Below are positions 10,746-22,099 of a stretch of DNA of 64,000 nucleotides, piece after piece. The notes below the pieces were generated by a model. It was given only the letters and a program-made list of their open reading frames with translations. It made no database searches and was not told the origin of the DNA. Source of the DNA: Isoetes taiwanensis (Eukaryota; Streptophyta; Lycopodiopsida; Isoetales; Isoetaceae); the NCBI GenBank assembly GCA_021234155.1, contig JAJEKV010000020.1:3332563-3396562 (forward strand), given 5' to 3'. The translations under genes and the position numbers were made by a program. Each line of letters starts with the position of its first letter. Within the stretch, counting starts at the first letter, position 1.

Positions 10746-11678
10746 GCAAGGTCATCTCCAGAAGAAATGCGGCTCGGGCATGTCGATTTGTGTAGGTTAA
10801 TTCTTGTGTAGTTAAGATTAATCTCACGCATGCAACCTACGCTTAGTATGGGTCGCATCGCGTTGTTCACCGATGATGGGACCACTACGGTGATCTCTAG
10901 GGCGTGGTGTAATGTCAATGTAGGCATGACCAGGCGTTTCGCTTTAGGCGAGTGGAAGGTAGATTAGAAAGTCTACTTACGTCCCCGCGAGTAGGCGACC
11001 TCGAAGAAAGGAGGTCATGAAGGAATGCATTGATAGGGAAAGCACCTTTAGCCCCATATATGCTTTGATAGGAGGAATCTATCCTTAGCCCCCCCACCGA
11101 GAAGGATATCCTCCACTGTTGGAGGCAACTAGAGGTGTAGGCATGGCGGCATATAGGCATATAGGCTGTCTCAGCTGACCATAATGGAAGATTCACCCTC
11201 TTCCCTCTGTAGGGAGATTAGCCATGCATCCATGTAGATAGGTGGGGTGGTCACCATATAACCAAAAATTTTTAATTAATAATTAAATGGTACTAGCGTA
11301 GTGTCGACTGCCACTGAGGCGATGGCTCAGGAGGGGCAAGGAGGTCGAGACTCAAGAGACTTACAACACAAATTTTGTTGGAATGTGTTGCAAGGAATGA
11401 AAAAGTACCTCGGGCGTTAATTTTAAATTTTGATAAACTTAATTGTAATGTTAAGTGAATTTTGGAGTAATCTGTTAGTAATGTTGTGAATTGATAAGTT
11501 ATTTTATAATATAATAATGTGATAATGTCATAAAAATATTACCTTAAGGTAATTTTAATAAATGTGTAGGAATTAGAGTAGTAATGTCGTATGTATCAAG
11601 TTGTTGCGGGTTAGGTTGATCCCAAGGTGGGAGACCCGCGATCTTCTTGGGGCGGCATCATTTCAAGGTGGGGAGAAT
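10746..11678 (+). other. 3' untranslated block and polypurine tract of element A
   Basis: There is no coding sequence here. Blocks such as ATGCAACCTACGCTTAGTATGG, the GTGTAATGTCAATGTAGGCATGAC block and ATATGCTTTGATAGGAGGA recur in inverse orientation in element B (17,759-18,590) and element D (40,761-41,760). The noncoding 3' region is therefore conserved between families. The stretch ends in the purine run AAGGTGGGGAGAA (11,666-11,678), the plus-strand primer for cDNA synthesis, directly before the LTR. Confidence 0.7.
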
Positions 11679-13362
11679 GTGGCGTTCGGCCGCGGTATCG
11701 CCCCGGGGCGTATATCTGCGTCTTTGCCTGCGTCAGCGTACCGCCCTCCGGTGGCGTGTATGCGCTAGCGGTAGCCAGGTGAGTAGCCCTAGGGGGCAAC
11801 TTGCCAGAAATATGTGCAACTATTAATGTGCACATTTTCCAATGTACACATTAATGTGGGCACACATTTCCAAGTGGACACTTCAATCCAAGTGGGCCAC
11901 ACCCATAGGTGCAATTAATGTGCACATTTTCCAATGTACACATTAATGTGGGCACACATTTCCATGTGTGCACATTTGGCCACCTAGCCCTTAAAGGCAA
12001 GTGGGCCCATTTCCAATTATCCCACATGCCAAAGGGGATAATTGGAAACCCTAACCAACCCCTTGTCTATATAGGGTAGGAAACCCTAACTAGCCCAATT
12101 TTTGATTTTTAGGGCTTGAACTCTTTTTTGGCTGCCTCAGCGGCCAAAGCAGCATCAGAACTCATTTGGGAGAATTGCATCCTTAGTTTCTCTAGATTGG
12201 CGTTTGTGAGGATGGTGAGAGCTTCGGTCGGGGAGGAGCCCCTCAAGGATCGGTGTTTGGCCAATTAGATAGTCTAAACCCTATTTTAGTCATTGAATCG
12301 GTGGGTTTAGCCTATCCGGGTTGGCCATAGCAGCCCTCTAGATCTCTAGATAGCGATTCTAACTAAAGAACCTAACTCTATGTTGTAGATTAGGTCTTGT
12401 TCTTTGGTTCTTACGTGATGTATATGGATGATGTATCTCTATGAACTCCTTGTATTGGGAAGGGGTAGAGACCTAAAAAGCTTTGTAGTCGATGCTCCTA
12501 GAGTAGCCTCTCTAGCACTTGTAGATCGCGGCACGTGCACAAGAGCCACACACAGTTTGTGGGTGAAGGGGCGGGGCCGGCTTATAAGGAGGTTAGGTGT
12601 TCGACTCTTGAGCGATCCCTATGGTGTGTTAGTCTTGCTTAGGGGATCATTGTGACTAGGTCTAATGGCTTGCCAGCTGGCGTGTGGGCAAGGCATGGGC
12701 TCATTTTACTCGTGAGGTGGTGGAAATGACCTTCCATTGAGTTCAAGTCGAATCTGGCGGTGGCCCTCTAGTCACCTTGAGTCGGCATGTAGATCTGCGG
12801 AGGAGGGAGAGATCCTACACGCCCCATCGGGCTGGGGAGATGCAACCCGAGGATATAGCCCCTTGGCTATGCATCCGTGAGGCTCTGATCGAGTCCCAAC
12901 ACTTTTTCAGCCTACTGCAAAATTGTTGCCGCGGGAGAAGGATGGAGTGGACAACCCTAAGCCATGTTCATATGCCCGGCCAAATCCATTGCCATGAATG
13001 CATGCGCAATGAACTCACGGAGACCCAAGCCGTCGATCACCCCTTGAGTGCGAGCCTTGGGTAGGACCCCCTATGTGATGTCTTGATCTTTGTCTATGCA
13101 GATATGTGGAGGACCATCCTTGAGATGGTCACATGATGTTGATGTATGTGCTCTTGACATGTATGTTTACGCTTCAGCGACTAGGTAGGCCACGAGGGAG
13201 GCGGGGTGCAATGACCCTTCCACTCTTCCCCTTTGGAACCCGGCGCGGTTCTGCGGTGTCATGTGGAAGAGGAGCCTGTATTAGCTTTGGAGCTGGTATG
13301 GGGGATGAACTCCATTTTGTATCACGGTGAGGGCCACCCGATATCACAGTAGGGGCGTCACA
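11679..13362 (+). repeat. 3' LTR of element A
   Basis: It starts TGTGGCGTTCGGCC after the purine tract and ends AGGGGCGTCACA. The blocks are in the same order as in the 5' LTR (171-1,780). It is about 70 bp longer through small indels. It contains tandem TTAATGTGCACATTTTCCAATG-type repeats at 11,820-11,985. Confidence 0.88.
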
Positions 13363-14091
13363 TGTAAGGCTTCAGCCATTCTAGGAGATGCAAAGTTATG
13401 AGTACTACCGTATCCATAAGAATGACAAAAGGTTTACAATCTACTTGACCAACCGTAGAAATAGCCAGAGAGGGCTGGTGGTTGGCTTGACTGTTTCAAT
13501 GGCGGCATAAATGTGAGACTCACACATTTATATAGTGAGGCCGCGTCATCCTCAGGCGGCATTATCGGGTCTTCCCAATCCATATCTGCTAGGGCAGCAC
13601 CTTTGTCTATCGTGTGATGTAGGGGCATTCTTGCATGCGATGCGATGCGGGAAAGATAGCAATAACAAGCCCGCTCCCTCATGGCTGTTCATGGATCTCC
13701 TTAGGGATAGCTTGGAGGATATCTCACAAAGCTCTGCGGTGTTGGTGGGCTTCTACGGCGCGGTGAAGGAAACCTTCTTATCGGTCTTCGATATCGGTAG
13801 AAGCGGGGAGGCCATGGACTAGGTGGCGCCCTGCATGTAAGGTGTATACCCCTTGTTACGAGTGAGCGAAGAGGGTGCGTGGCGGCTGGTACCGGGGGTG
13901 TCCTCTTCTAGGCTAAGTGCTTTAGCCTCACCTTACCTGCTTGGTCTTAGGGTCTATGGCTCGAACCATTTTCCTTATGGTAGGGGATAAGCCCTCTATA
14001 TAGCCTTGCCCTCTATATAGCCTTCAACTGCCCTACACTCATTTATCCCTGGGACGTATAAGCATAACCGCATGAACTCATCTGTATAAGA
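13363..14091 (-). pseudogene. gag C-terminus and protease remnant of element C
   Basis: At the left edge the minus strand reads KPFVILMDT followed by frame-shifted NFASPRMAEAL-like sequence. This corresponds to the protease active-site stretch FILIDSGATHNFASPR and aligns with the similar block in element B at about 21,960-22,020. The remaining 600 bp up to gag are decayed nucleocapsid/linker sequence with short broken frames. The element is cut at 13,362 by the LTR of A. Confidence 0.55.
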
Positions 14092-14724
14092 CTAGACAGT
14101 CATGTTTTTCTGCTCCAGGCGATAGAAGGTTTGGATCTGTTGGCAACGATGGGCCTTGGGCACATTAGCAAAGACTTCATAGCGGCACCTTCCCCTTGTG
14201 GGCCCATGAGAGCGGGCATATCCCTTCCACCAGATTCGTGCTGACCCTGTAAGATTGGTGGTGGCAACTTTTCCGGTATCCTTGTCAGTCATTCCGTATG
14301 ACTTACCGAACTCCTGCATTTCATCCAACCATGATTCTGCACCCATTCCATTCCTAGTTTTCCCTAAAAATTGTGCGAGCTTCCGGTTCTTCCAAATGCT
14401 AGTGATGGCCGAATCCAATGTTTTCTGGTAATCCTTTTTGTTGGTTTTGGCATGGTCGGGCTCATCCTCAGAGGAGTCAGTGGAATCAGAAGACTCCGAG
14501 GCAGGATCTGAGGAAGAACAAGGGCGCGTCCTCTTAGATCAACTTGGCACAGGTGCAGGTGGCGGCTGCGGGTTCTGTGGAGCAGGAACCTCTGGTCCAT
14601 ACTCTTGTTGCATTTGAGGTGGATTTATTTGCAATATGTAGGCTTGGAGCTCAATAAGTGAGCTCTTGTTCTGGGGTAAGACGGCCCGGTTGCACGGGTG
14701 TCGCCCAAGGAGGAGGGCGTGCAC
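14092..14724 (-). pseudogene. gag of element C with one stop codon
   Basis: A single minus-strand frame runs from 14,724 to 14,092 with one in-frame TGA near 14,539-14,541. It opens with a Pro/Gln-rich part (PAPQNPQPPPAPVPS), then a Ser/Asp-rich part. The capsid-like core follows: GAESWLDEMQEFGKSYGMT...ARIWWKGYARSHGP. The core matches B gag (AEAWLDEMSEYGNAYG...LIWWKGYAKAHGP), so the assignment does not depend on databases. Gag forms the particle that packages element RNA. Confidence 0.78.
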
Positions 14725-15025
14725 CGTCTAGGATAAAAACAATTCAAGATAAGCATACTATTTCCATCTGTTGTGACAAGACATTTACAAAAAGGAAACA
14801 CTTTTATTATAAAAAATAGAACCACGGTTACAAGAGACTTTTGGCTACACACATAAAAAATACTAAGGTTGCATTTAGACAAGGGGGACCTTAAACAACT
14901 AGCTTAGGGCTGCGTGAAGGGGTATAGGATAGAGTATCGAATACTCTCCCTCACTGCTCGAACCATTTTGTACCTAGCCCAAGCTTGAATTATGATATAT
15001 TGAAATTCCAAGGTGGGGCTGATGA

Positions 15026-15295
15026 TTAAAAGATTAAAGAGATATTAGCATCAGCAAAGGCTTCCTGCTTAGTACAATCCCAATAATTCCAAGTTCGGCG
15101 GAGTGTAAGCTGTAAGTGTTCGAAAGCATGGTCGCGAAGGATGTTAACTATTTCGAAGCCCTTGATATGATCGTATGGCTCTCCTTCGTCTTCTTCCTCT
15201 TCGTCTTCGTATTCTTCATCTTCTTCTTCTTCCTGTTGTTCTTGTTCCTCTTCTTCTTCTTCTTCTATAAGAAGGCAAGAGTGGAGATACAACAA
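15026..15295 (-). CDS. acidic protein of element C, 89 codons
   Basis: This small open frame has a run of about 35 residues that are almost all Glu, Asp or Gln (residues 11-42). A normal-looking amphipathic C-terminal half follows (HIKGFEIVNILRDHAFEHL). Long acidic runs are typical of histone chaperones and some chromatin proteins. Its position between ORF2 and gag in an element that encodes a histone makes that link tempting, but it is inference. The run arises from a (GAA/GAG)n-rich microsatellite, so it could also be chance. No known domain is visible. Confidence 0.4.
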   Translation of the reverse strand: MLYLHSCLLIEEEEEEEQEQQEEEEDEEYEDEEEEDEGEPYDHIKGFEIVNILRDHAFEHLQLTLRRTWNYWDCTKQEAFADANISLIF

Positions 15296-16152
15296 ATGAA
15301 TTATTCCTTATACTGCAAACTCTAGAAAGAGGAAGACAAGTATTGTAGGAAAAAAACAAATTGCTTGTATTCAAAAGTGCATGAAAGATCAATGCAATAT
15401 TACATATTGTTGAGTGGCTAAAGGCCATACTCTATAATGCCCCCTTTTTTTTTTTCATGTAGCTAGGAGCTAGGCCCTGCATCCTGGTCCATTGGTGTGG
15501 GAGGAGGTGGTGGCAGCCAATGACATAACAAGGTGACCCACAGGGTCAACCCGTGGTGTGGCTACAAGAGGCAACCTCGGTGGATGGCGGCGACTAATGG
15601 GTTTTAGTAAGGAGCTTCATGCTCATCCGAGGGTGCTATATCCTAGCCCAAAGGCGGTGAGGCGAGAATCGGCAGCACCAACACATAAGTGAGGATGTGA
15701 TAAAGGGAGCTTCTTATGCCTGCCACCAAGGTGGACAAGGCACGGAGACTCCCACCATGATGCCTGCGCGGCCGGGGTCGGGGTCTCGGGCCACAAAAGG
15801 ACCTGCCCTTGCGGAAGAATTTGATAAGAAAAAAAAAGCGGGTGAGGTGGTTCCCCAAGCAGCTTTTCCTTGTGGTGTCACGAAGTAGCCACCTCCTTGT
15901 CAGTCCATAGGGACCTCTTCCTCCTTAAGCTCTTCCTTCTCCTCCCTAAGACCCGGGGGATTCACCTCTACTATAGGTATATATGCCATGTGCGTTCCTT
16001 AGGTTGCCAAAAAACCCATTGTATACGACAGTCCCATATGAAAAACCCTTTGTATATGACTACGTTATTTGTAAAAGAATGCAGCCCATATAATATAATT
16101 ACTTGCCCAAAACACTTTTACTTGACAACCCCTTCCATACATATACGATATC
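15296..16152. other. spacer of element C left of the B insertion
   Basis: Element C sequence between the acidic ORF and the B insertion point. It contains a poly-T run (15,444-15,456). There is a minus-strand Arg/Pro-rich segment (GPRPRPRPRRHHGG, about 15,757-15,797) that could be a basic tail of an ORF, but no frame is long. I see no further gene. Confidence 0.4.
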
Positions 16153-16157
16153 TCTAT
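16153..16157. repeat. target-site duplication of element B, left copy
   Basis: TCTAT directly precedes the B LTR start (TGTGGCGTCCCC). The identical TCTAT follows the other LTR at 29,440-29,444. Five-base duplications are typical of Ty3/Gypsy integrase. Confidence 0.92.
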
Positions 16158-17758
16158 TGTGGCGTCCCCTACTCCTTATCACGATGCCGCGCCGTGCTTA
16201 CTCGAAGGAGGAGCATTCCCCAGCGGTGCGGCGGGGGCCATCCACGACTCCACTCCCATGGGGAGGCCGAGCCAGCAAGGGAAGAGTGGATGTGTCATTC
16301 ATCCGTCTTCCATCGGATCGACCTATCTGCGGAAGCGTAACAAACAAACGTGAGCACAACTAATAATATACAACATAATCACCATAACAATAGCAACATC
16401 CGCGAGTCGGCAATACCTTCATAACAATAATACAAAGGGAAGGTCCTACCCGGAGTGACTCGGACTCAAGGGGATGGTAATGGCTAGGCCTCGAGTTCAT
16501 TCTTGAGGCGAAATTCATGGCAATGGATTTGGGCGGCATAGAACATGGCTTAGGGTAGTCCACTCCATCCGCCCCTCCCAGGTGCACACTTTGCGAGTAA
16601 GGCTGAAAAGTGTTGGGACTTAGTAGTAACTGCTTGGGGTGAATAGCGGAGGGGCTACCCCCTGGCGGGTTGCATCTCCCCAACCCGATGAGGCGGGGAA
16701 GAGAGCTGCCTCCCCTCGGAAGGTATCCATGCTCATCGCTGGTGGCTAGAGGGCCACTTTGCCCTTATTGACTTGAACTCCTTTGGAAGGTGATATCCAC
16801 CACCCCACAGTGTCGAGCTCATGCCTTGCCCTGCGGTGGCAAGCCATTAAGCCTAGCCCGGCAAAAGACCCCGATAGGCTTTACTACCCGGAGGGTCGGT
16901 CAGCGATGAGACAAGTTCCTCCTTATCAACCGGCCTTGCCCCTTCACCCACGGCCGGGTGGGCTCCTATGCCGCGGGGCGCATTTATGTGGGAACTAAGG
17001 TGCTATGCTAGGAGCATCTTCTACCACGACCTTTAGGTCTCTACCCCCTTCCCACAACAAGGAGATCACATAGTGGAATACATGCAATATCCGCGAGCAG
17101 AGATAGAGAATCATATCAATCTATCTACTTAACATCAATGTTAGGTTCATTAGTTAGAGTCTCCGGATCTAGGGATCTACAAGGCTTCGAGAGATGATCT
17201 AACATACTAAACCGGCATATTGCCATGCCTAAAAGCGGTTTTACTGTGAACAACTAGATACACGCTCCTTGGCTTGCTCACGATCCTTGGAAGGCGTCCA
17301 TGCTCGATCTTGCCGAAGACGCGGCTACTGCTACTCGGCAACTTTGTTGTGCAAATCCGACTTTTCGAACTGGCAATGCGTTCGAGCCTTACCTTGGCGA
17401 ATTGGCCGGGGAAAGCCCCTAATTGCGAAAAGAGGAAAGGAAGCTCTAGAAAACCCTAATTGGCAAAGTGAAAAGGAGAGCTAGGGTCTAGGGTTTTAGC
17501 CCTTATATAGACCCTATCTAGGTTAGGGCATCCACATGGGCAAATGGCTTTAGGCCATTTGGAAATGGATGAACAAAGGAACCTTTTGTTGTGTATGTTT
17601 AATTACATACCCAACATCCAAAGGTTGCCCCTAGGTGCAACCTTTAGCTCCTAGGTGCAACGTTGTCCTACTCTCAAGTACATGTCACTTGTGACATATG
17701 CGTAACGTCTTGATAATATATATCGTATTGGGGCATATATTATCTTTGGAACATCACA
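16158..17758 (-). repeat. 3' LTR of element B (left)
   Basis: TGTGGCGTCCCC...AACATCACA, colinear with 27,851-29,439. It includes a histone-like AAACCCTAA (telo-box) stretch near 17,450-17,500 and the ATATATCGTATTGGGGCATATATTAT terminal block. On the minus strand the LTR follows the purine tract at 17,759-17,769. Confidence 0.93.
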
Positions 17759-18590
17759 TTCTCCCCCCTTGACTTGATCTTTGTCACCGGCATCAGCGTC
17801 TCCACCTTGGGTACTGCATATCCACCCAATTACAACACTTACATATCCATATTATATTAATCACCCCGGGTAATTTTTTATAGTTTCTTTGTAATTGTAC
17901 TATGGTGAGAGGCTCTTAGTCCTCTACTTCATAATCGACTATAACAAAATTAACGTCAATTATAGCTTTAAGGTTTTAACTAAAAAACTTCCCGTAAGCC
18001 TCCTCACAACACATTATGTCAAAACTATGCGTTGTGAGTTCTTGTCAGCATACCCTCCTGGCTTGCTTTCGGTCCTTCTAGTTGCTGCGGGATGTGCGCT
18101 CGTTAGTATATATTTAATTATTATTATAAGGGTTGGTTGTAAGGGAACCACCCATTAAATACAATTATATGGATGCAAGGCATATCTCTTGGCATAGGAA
18201 GATTATGTTTCTCCCATCGGCGAAAAAGATAAGCCTATATGCCTATATGCGCTCATGCCTACACCTCTAGTTGCCCGTGGAGGATATCCTTCCAGGTATA
18301 TGGGCGTGAAGGATAGATTCCTCCTATCAAAGCATATATGGGGCTAAAGGTGCTTTTCCTATCAATGCATCTCTCAATGACCTCCTTTCTCTCGAGGTCG
18401 TCTACTTAGTGGGACGAGTAGACTTCTAATCTACCTTCCACTCAAACAAGCGAGCTTGGCGGTCATGCCTACATTGACATTACACCACGCCCTAGAGAGC
18501 ACCGTAGTGGTCTCATCATCGATAACAACGCATGCAACCCATGCCTAGCATAGGCTGCATCGTGGATTAACCTTAGCTACACATGCTTAA
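17759..18590 (-). other. 3' untranslated block of element B
   Basis: Noncoding. It contains TTCTCCCCCCTTGACT (reverse polypurine tract) at the LTR. Blocks CCTATATGCGCTCATGCCTACACC, CTCTCGAGGTCG and ATTACACCACGCCCTAGAGA are shared with the 3' blocks of elements A and D. No ORF of interest. Confidence 0.7.
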
Positions 18591-18619
18591 ATGCAAACCC
18601 AAATCGACATGCAGGCGAT

Positions 18620-18790
18620 TTCTTGGTTCTTGATGTCGACTTCGCCGGTGGCGGTGACCCTTGCATTGCTCCATAAACTTCGAGTCTTGTTTCTTAAGAT
18701 CGACTCAAGTACCCGTGGCGTCTTCAGCGGTAAGTGCTTCCACTTCACAAGGTATTGGAGGAATTTTGACCTTCTTGTCTTCTTATAAGA
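18620..18790 (-). pseudogene. chromodomain of element B
   Basis: The minus strand reads KKTRRSKFLQYLVKWKHL, then LESILRNKTRSLWSNARV in the same frame. It aligns with the A chromodomain (SKKARRSKFLRYLVKWKHL). It lies downstream of the GPY/F module, as in chromoviruses, where it tethers integration to modified histone tails. Confidence 0.75.
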
Positions 18791-18926
18791 TCTATTAAGA
18801 AGGACTTCGGAGCGATTTCAATATGCTTTCGTCCGTCATTTCTAAAAACTTCGTTTGTCTCCAATATTTCTTGGGGGGTTTGGGGTGTGCCTCTTTAGCA
18901 AACTTACGTGGAAAACCTTATGTATC

Positions 18927-20000
18927 TTAAGATGTCTTTGGCAAGTCCAACTTGTAGGATTGGTTACCTACTCTCTTCTCTATTACGAAGGGTCCAGCCC
19001 ATCTTGGAGCAAGCTTCTTGCAATTGCCGATCTTGAGGCTTGGCACCTTGACTTTGATCTTCAACCACACTTTGTCTCCCACTTCAAATTCTCTTACCGT
19101 CCTATGCTTTGTCGTGATGCTTTTACGCACTTCTTGCTGCAAGGAGATATCCTCTCACTTCCTCCACCAAGTCTTGCATTTCCGAAAGCATCTGGCGGGA
19201 GACTTCCACCTTGGACCTGGGGGTTGTGCCAAATTATCACGGGGTAAGACAACGATGCAGTAATTAATCATAAAAGGACTCATCTGCGATGACTCACTGC
19301 TTGTGGTCTTTGTTGTAGGCAAACTCTACTAGGTAGATGAAATCATCCCACTTGGATTGCTTGTTCCATACATAGCTTCTTAACATATCCTCGATGATCT
19401 GTTTGTCCTCTCCATCGACCATCTGTTTGGGGATGATATCGCCGGTGCTCATCGAAAAGCCGTCACGGATGGTGGTGAATAGGTCCTGCCAAAAGGCACT
19501 CATAAACTTGGAGTCTCTATCAGAGATTATCTCCCTTGGCATGCCATGGAGCCTAAAAATCTCCTTAACAAATAGGTTGGTGTGTCTAATCCGCGTATCG
19601 TTTGTCTGCCGCGGCACAAAGTGTGCCATCTTTGACAACTTATCTACTACCACCATCAAGGCATCTTTGCCCCTGCTGTTCTTAGGAGTCACGTAATAAA
19701 ATCCATACTTATCACCTCCCACTTAGCATTTGGCCCGCGCGGGCAATGGTTCCAAAGGCCCACAGGATCCGGGCTGTTCCGCCTTTGTCTGGCGGCATAT
19801 CGGCACTCTCTAATATATCTTGCTATTTCCTTCTTCATGCCGGGCCAATAATAAGCTGCTTCTAATCTTGAAATATGTCTTCATGAACCACATGCCCTGC
19901 TATGGGACTATTGTGTGTATCATTCAAAATAAGCTTTCTAACTTGCGAAGATTTTGGTACACACAATTAAAACTACTATCTATCTAATATAGCAAGTTCC
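18927..20000 (-). pseudogene. integrase with GPY/F module of element B
   Basis: The core is open over 142 codons (19,722-19,294). It reads KDALMVVVDKLSKMAHFVPR, then LHGMPREIISDRDSKFMS, an intact D,D-containing core stretch. MLRSYVWNKQSKWDDF and LVEFAYN follow. The C-terminal part (19,142-18,927) reads VGDKVWLKIKVKV and KLAPRWAGPFVIEKRVGNQ, the GPY/F module. The H2C2 N-terminus at about 19,800-19,990 is damaged. Confidence 0.88.
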
Positions 20001-20004
20001 CTTC

Positions 20005-21600
20005 CTTCTTATAGTGCCTGAACATCTCCCTTTCCTTGTCGGTCCTGGCCTCTTTGGAAGGCTGCCCAAACTTCCTTGAAGTCGAGGTCCGTCGGCAATG
20101 CTTCCTCAATCTTCTTGCCAAACTCACTTACAAGTGTTGATATGGCGTTACAATGAATTCTGGTTGCCAAGGGCTTCCTGGAAAGGGCGTCCGCAACCAC
20201 ATTGAGCTCCACGGCTTATAACTTATCTCAAAGTCATATTCTTCCAAGAATTCCATCCATCTCCTTTGCCTCAAATTAAGGGCGGCTGCGTAAATATATA
20301 TATTGGAGGCTTTGATGATCCGTGTCTAACTGGAATTTTCTTCCCAATAAATAATGCCTCCAAATTCTTAAAGCCCTTACTATAGCGGGGGGCTCGATCA
20401 TGCGTTGGGTAGCGCTGCTTTCGGCGTCGTTCAACTTCTTGGAATCATAGGCCACTACTCTTTCCTCCTGCGCATGAGGATTGCGCTTTGTCGCTATCTG
20501 CTAGCTAGCATCTGTTGCTACAAGCTTATCTTTGGTGGGATCTGGCAAGACCAATCTTGCGGCCCGTCGTCAAAGCTTCCTTTAAGCGTCTCAAATGCTT
20601 TACGGGCTTTGTTTTGCCAATGGGCTGCCCAATCTTTTATCTTCCCCCTTTTGTGAGATCCGTTAATGGCGCTGCTACCTTGGCAAAATTCTTGACAAAT
20701 CTTCTATAATAGCACACTTAGCCCTAGGAAGCTCGACTTCATCGTATTCTTTGGTGCCGGCCAGCCCGATCCGCGGCTTCTATCTTAGCGAGTGCATGGA
20801 AATGCCTTATGGCTGTGATCCGTGCCCCAAGTACTCCACTCTTTCCGTTTGTGAAGTGGCGCCCGATAACCATAAAGAGTTGATGCCTTCTTAACTTTTC
20901 AAGCACCTTCCTCAAGTGTTGGGCGTGCTCCTCCACAGACTTCTTTGTAAACCAAGATATCGTCGAAGAAGACTATGATGAAGGAATCTAGAAATTCGCG
21001 GGAAGGCGTGGTTCATTAATCTCATGAATGTTGCTGGTGCATTAGACAATCAAAGGGCATAGCTGTGAACTCATAGTGCCCATATCTTGTCTGAAGCGGC
21101 GTCTTATGAATGTCTTCCTCCTTGATCCTAATCACGGTGATATCACGATCGAGATCTATTTTGGAGAAGATCTTTGCTCCTACCAAGCCGATCCATTAAG
21201 TCATCGACCTAGGCAAGGCATACTTATTTTTGATGGTGTGCTTATTTAGCTGGCGGTAATCAATGCACATCCTAAGGCTCCCATCCTTCTTCTTCACAAA
21301 GAGAATAGGGGCTCGAGCGGGGGAGACACTAGGTCTTATGAACCCTAAGTCTAGCAATTCTTGCAAGCTGCTTCTTTAACTCTGTCAACTCCTCGGTTGA
21401 CATCCTATAAGGTGCCTTGCTTGTAGGCCGTCCCGAGGTTCAATTGCTATTTCACACTCGACTCCTCTATAGAGGCGGAGGCTGCTTAATCTCATCGAGG
21501 GAACAAGTTAGGTGAAATTCCTCGATCAACTTTGCTATTGGCACGGGAAGCTTGCTAGATTCTTTGATCTCTTTATTTCTCTCAGGCTCGATCTTGGAGC
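20005..21600 (-). pseudogene. reverse transcriptase and RNase H of element B
   Basis: Minus-strand segments read [13 protein letters not shown] and [17 protein letters not shown] (about 21,310-21,230). LSNAPATFMRLMN follows (21,050-21,010), then the catalytic region near 20,950 in shifted frames. EYLGHGSQP is at about 20,830 (the G-H-V-I-S position). RNase H pieces include VVAYDSKKLNDAESSATQR (20,460-20,400). ELNVVADALSRKPLA (20,210-20,168) marks the RNase H/integrase boundary. At least six frame changes. Confidence 0.85.
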
Positions 21601-21649
21601 TCAAGCTTAAGGAGATAGGCCACTGGCTGCTTTCTTATGCACTTAAGCA

Positions 21650-22080
21650 ATTTTTAAGCTACTCATGCATTGCATGATTGGGGTTACTTCTTTACACCCG
21701 TGATTTCGATGACTTTGCCCTCTGGCGTTGTTAAAGGTCACCTTCGTTTCCCACAATCGATGATTGCTCCTGCTGGTCCAAGATATTCCATTCCAATAAT
21801 GAGATCATACTTGCCTATATTCATGACTTCCGCTCCCAATGCAACATTAACACACAGCAAGTCTACATTGAAGTTTATTCTCTTCCCCATTTGTATGCCT
21901 AATTGCTCCATTGGCTAACACCAGCGGCACAGGCTTGGACTTTTTAAAGCTTTAACTTCAACATGCTTACCATCCTAGGGGATGCAAAATTATGGCCCTT
22001 CGAGTCTATCAATACTATAAAGGATTTCTCTTGGGCTTTTCGATTAGTTGAGATCACTTTATCTTGACTTTACTGCATTC
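21650..22080 (-). pseudogene. aspartic protease of element B
   Basis: IGKYDLIIGMEYLGPAGAII (about 21,815-21,755) is the conserved end of the Ty3/Gypsy protease. Upstream, near 22,010-21,960, a frame-shifted stretch covers the expected FIVLIDSGATHNFASPR region. The protease processes Gag-Pol. There are several indels. Confidence 0.72.
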
Positions 22081-22099
22081 CACTGTATCAATAGGCTGC

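Larger units (their letters stand above)
171..13362 (+). mobile_element. Element A: Ty3/Gypsy chromovirus with histone H3-like leader gene, decayed
   Basis: This is a two-LTR retrotransposon on the plus strand, about 13.2 kb long. The LTRs (171-1,780 and 11,679-13,362) share the same order of blocks, and a primer-binding site follows the first. The internal order is hairpin repeats, H3-like histone relic, hairpin repeats, TATA promoter, ORF2, gag, protease, RT, RNase H, integrase with GPY/F module, chromodomain, 3' untranslated block and polypurine tract. The chromodomain places it among chromoviruses. All coding parts carry frameshifts, many near CAG/CTG sites. No target-site duplication is visible (GAGGA left, TGTAA right), so it may be recombinant or have an altered flank. 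It abuts the protease remnant of element C on its right. Confidence 0.9.

Noticed and set aside
15116-15325. Phe/Leu-rich plus-strand frame resembling a membrane protein
   Set aside because: Antisense of the GAA/GAG-rich acidic tract of element C.
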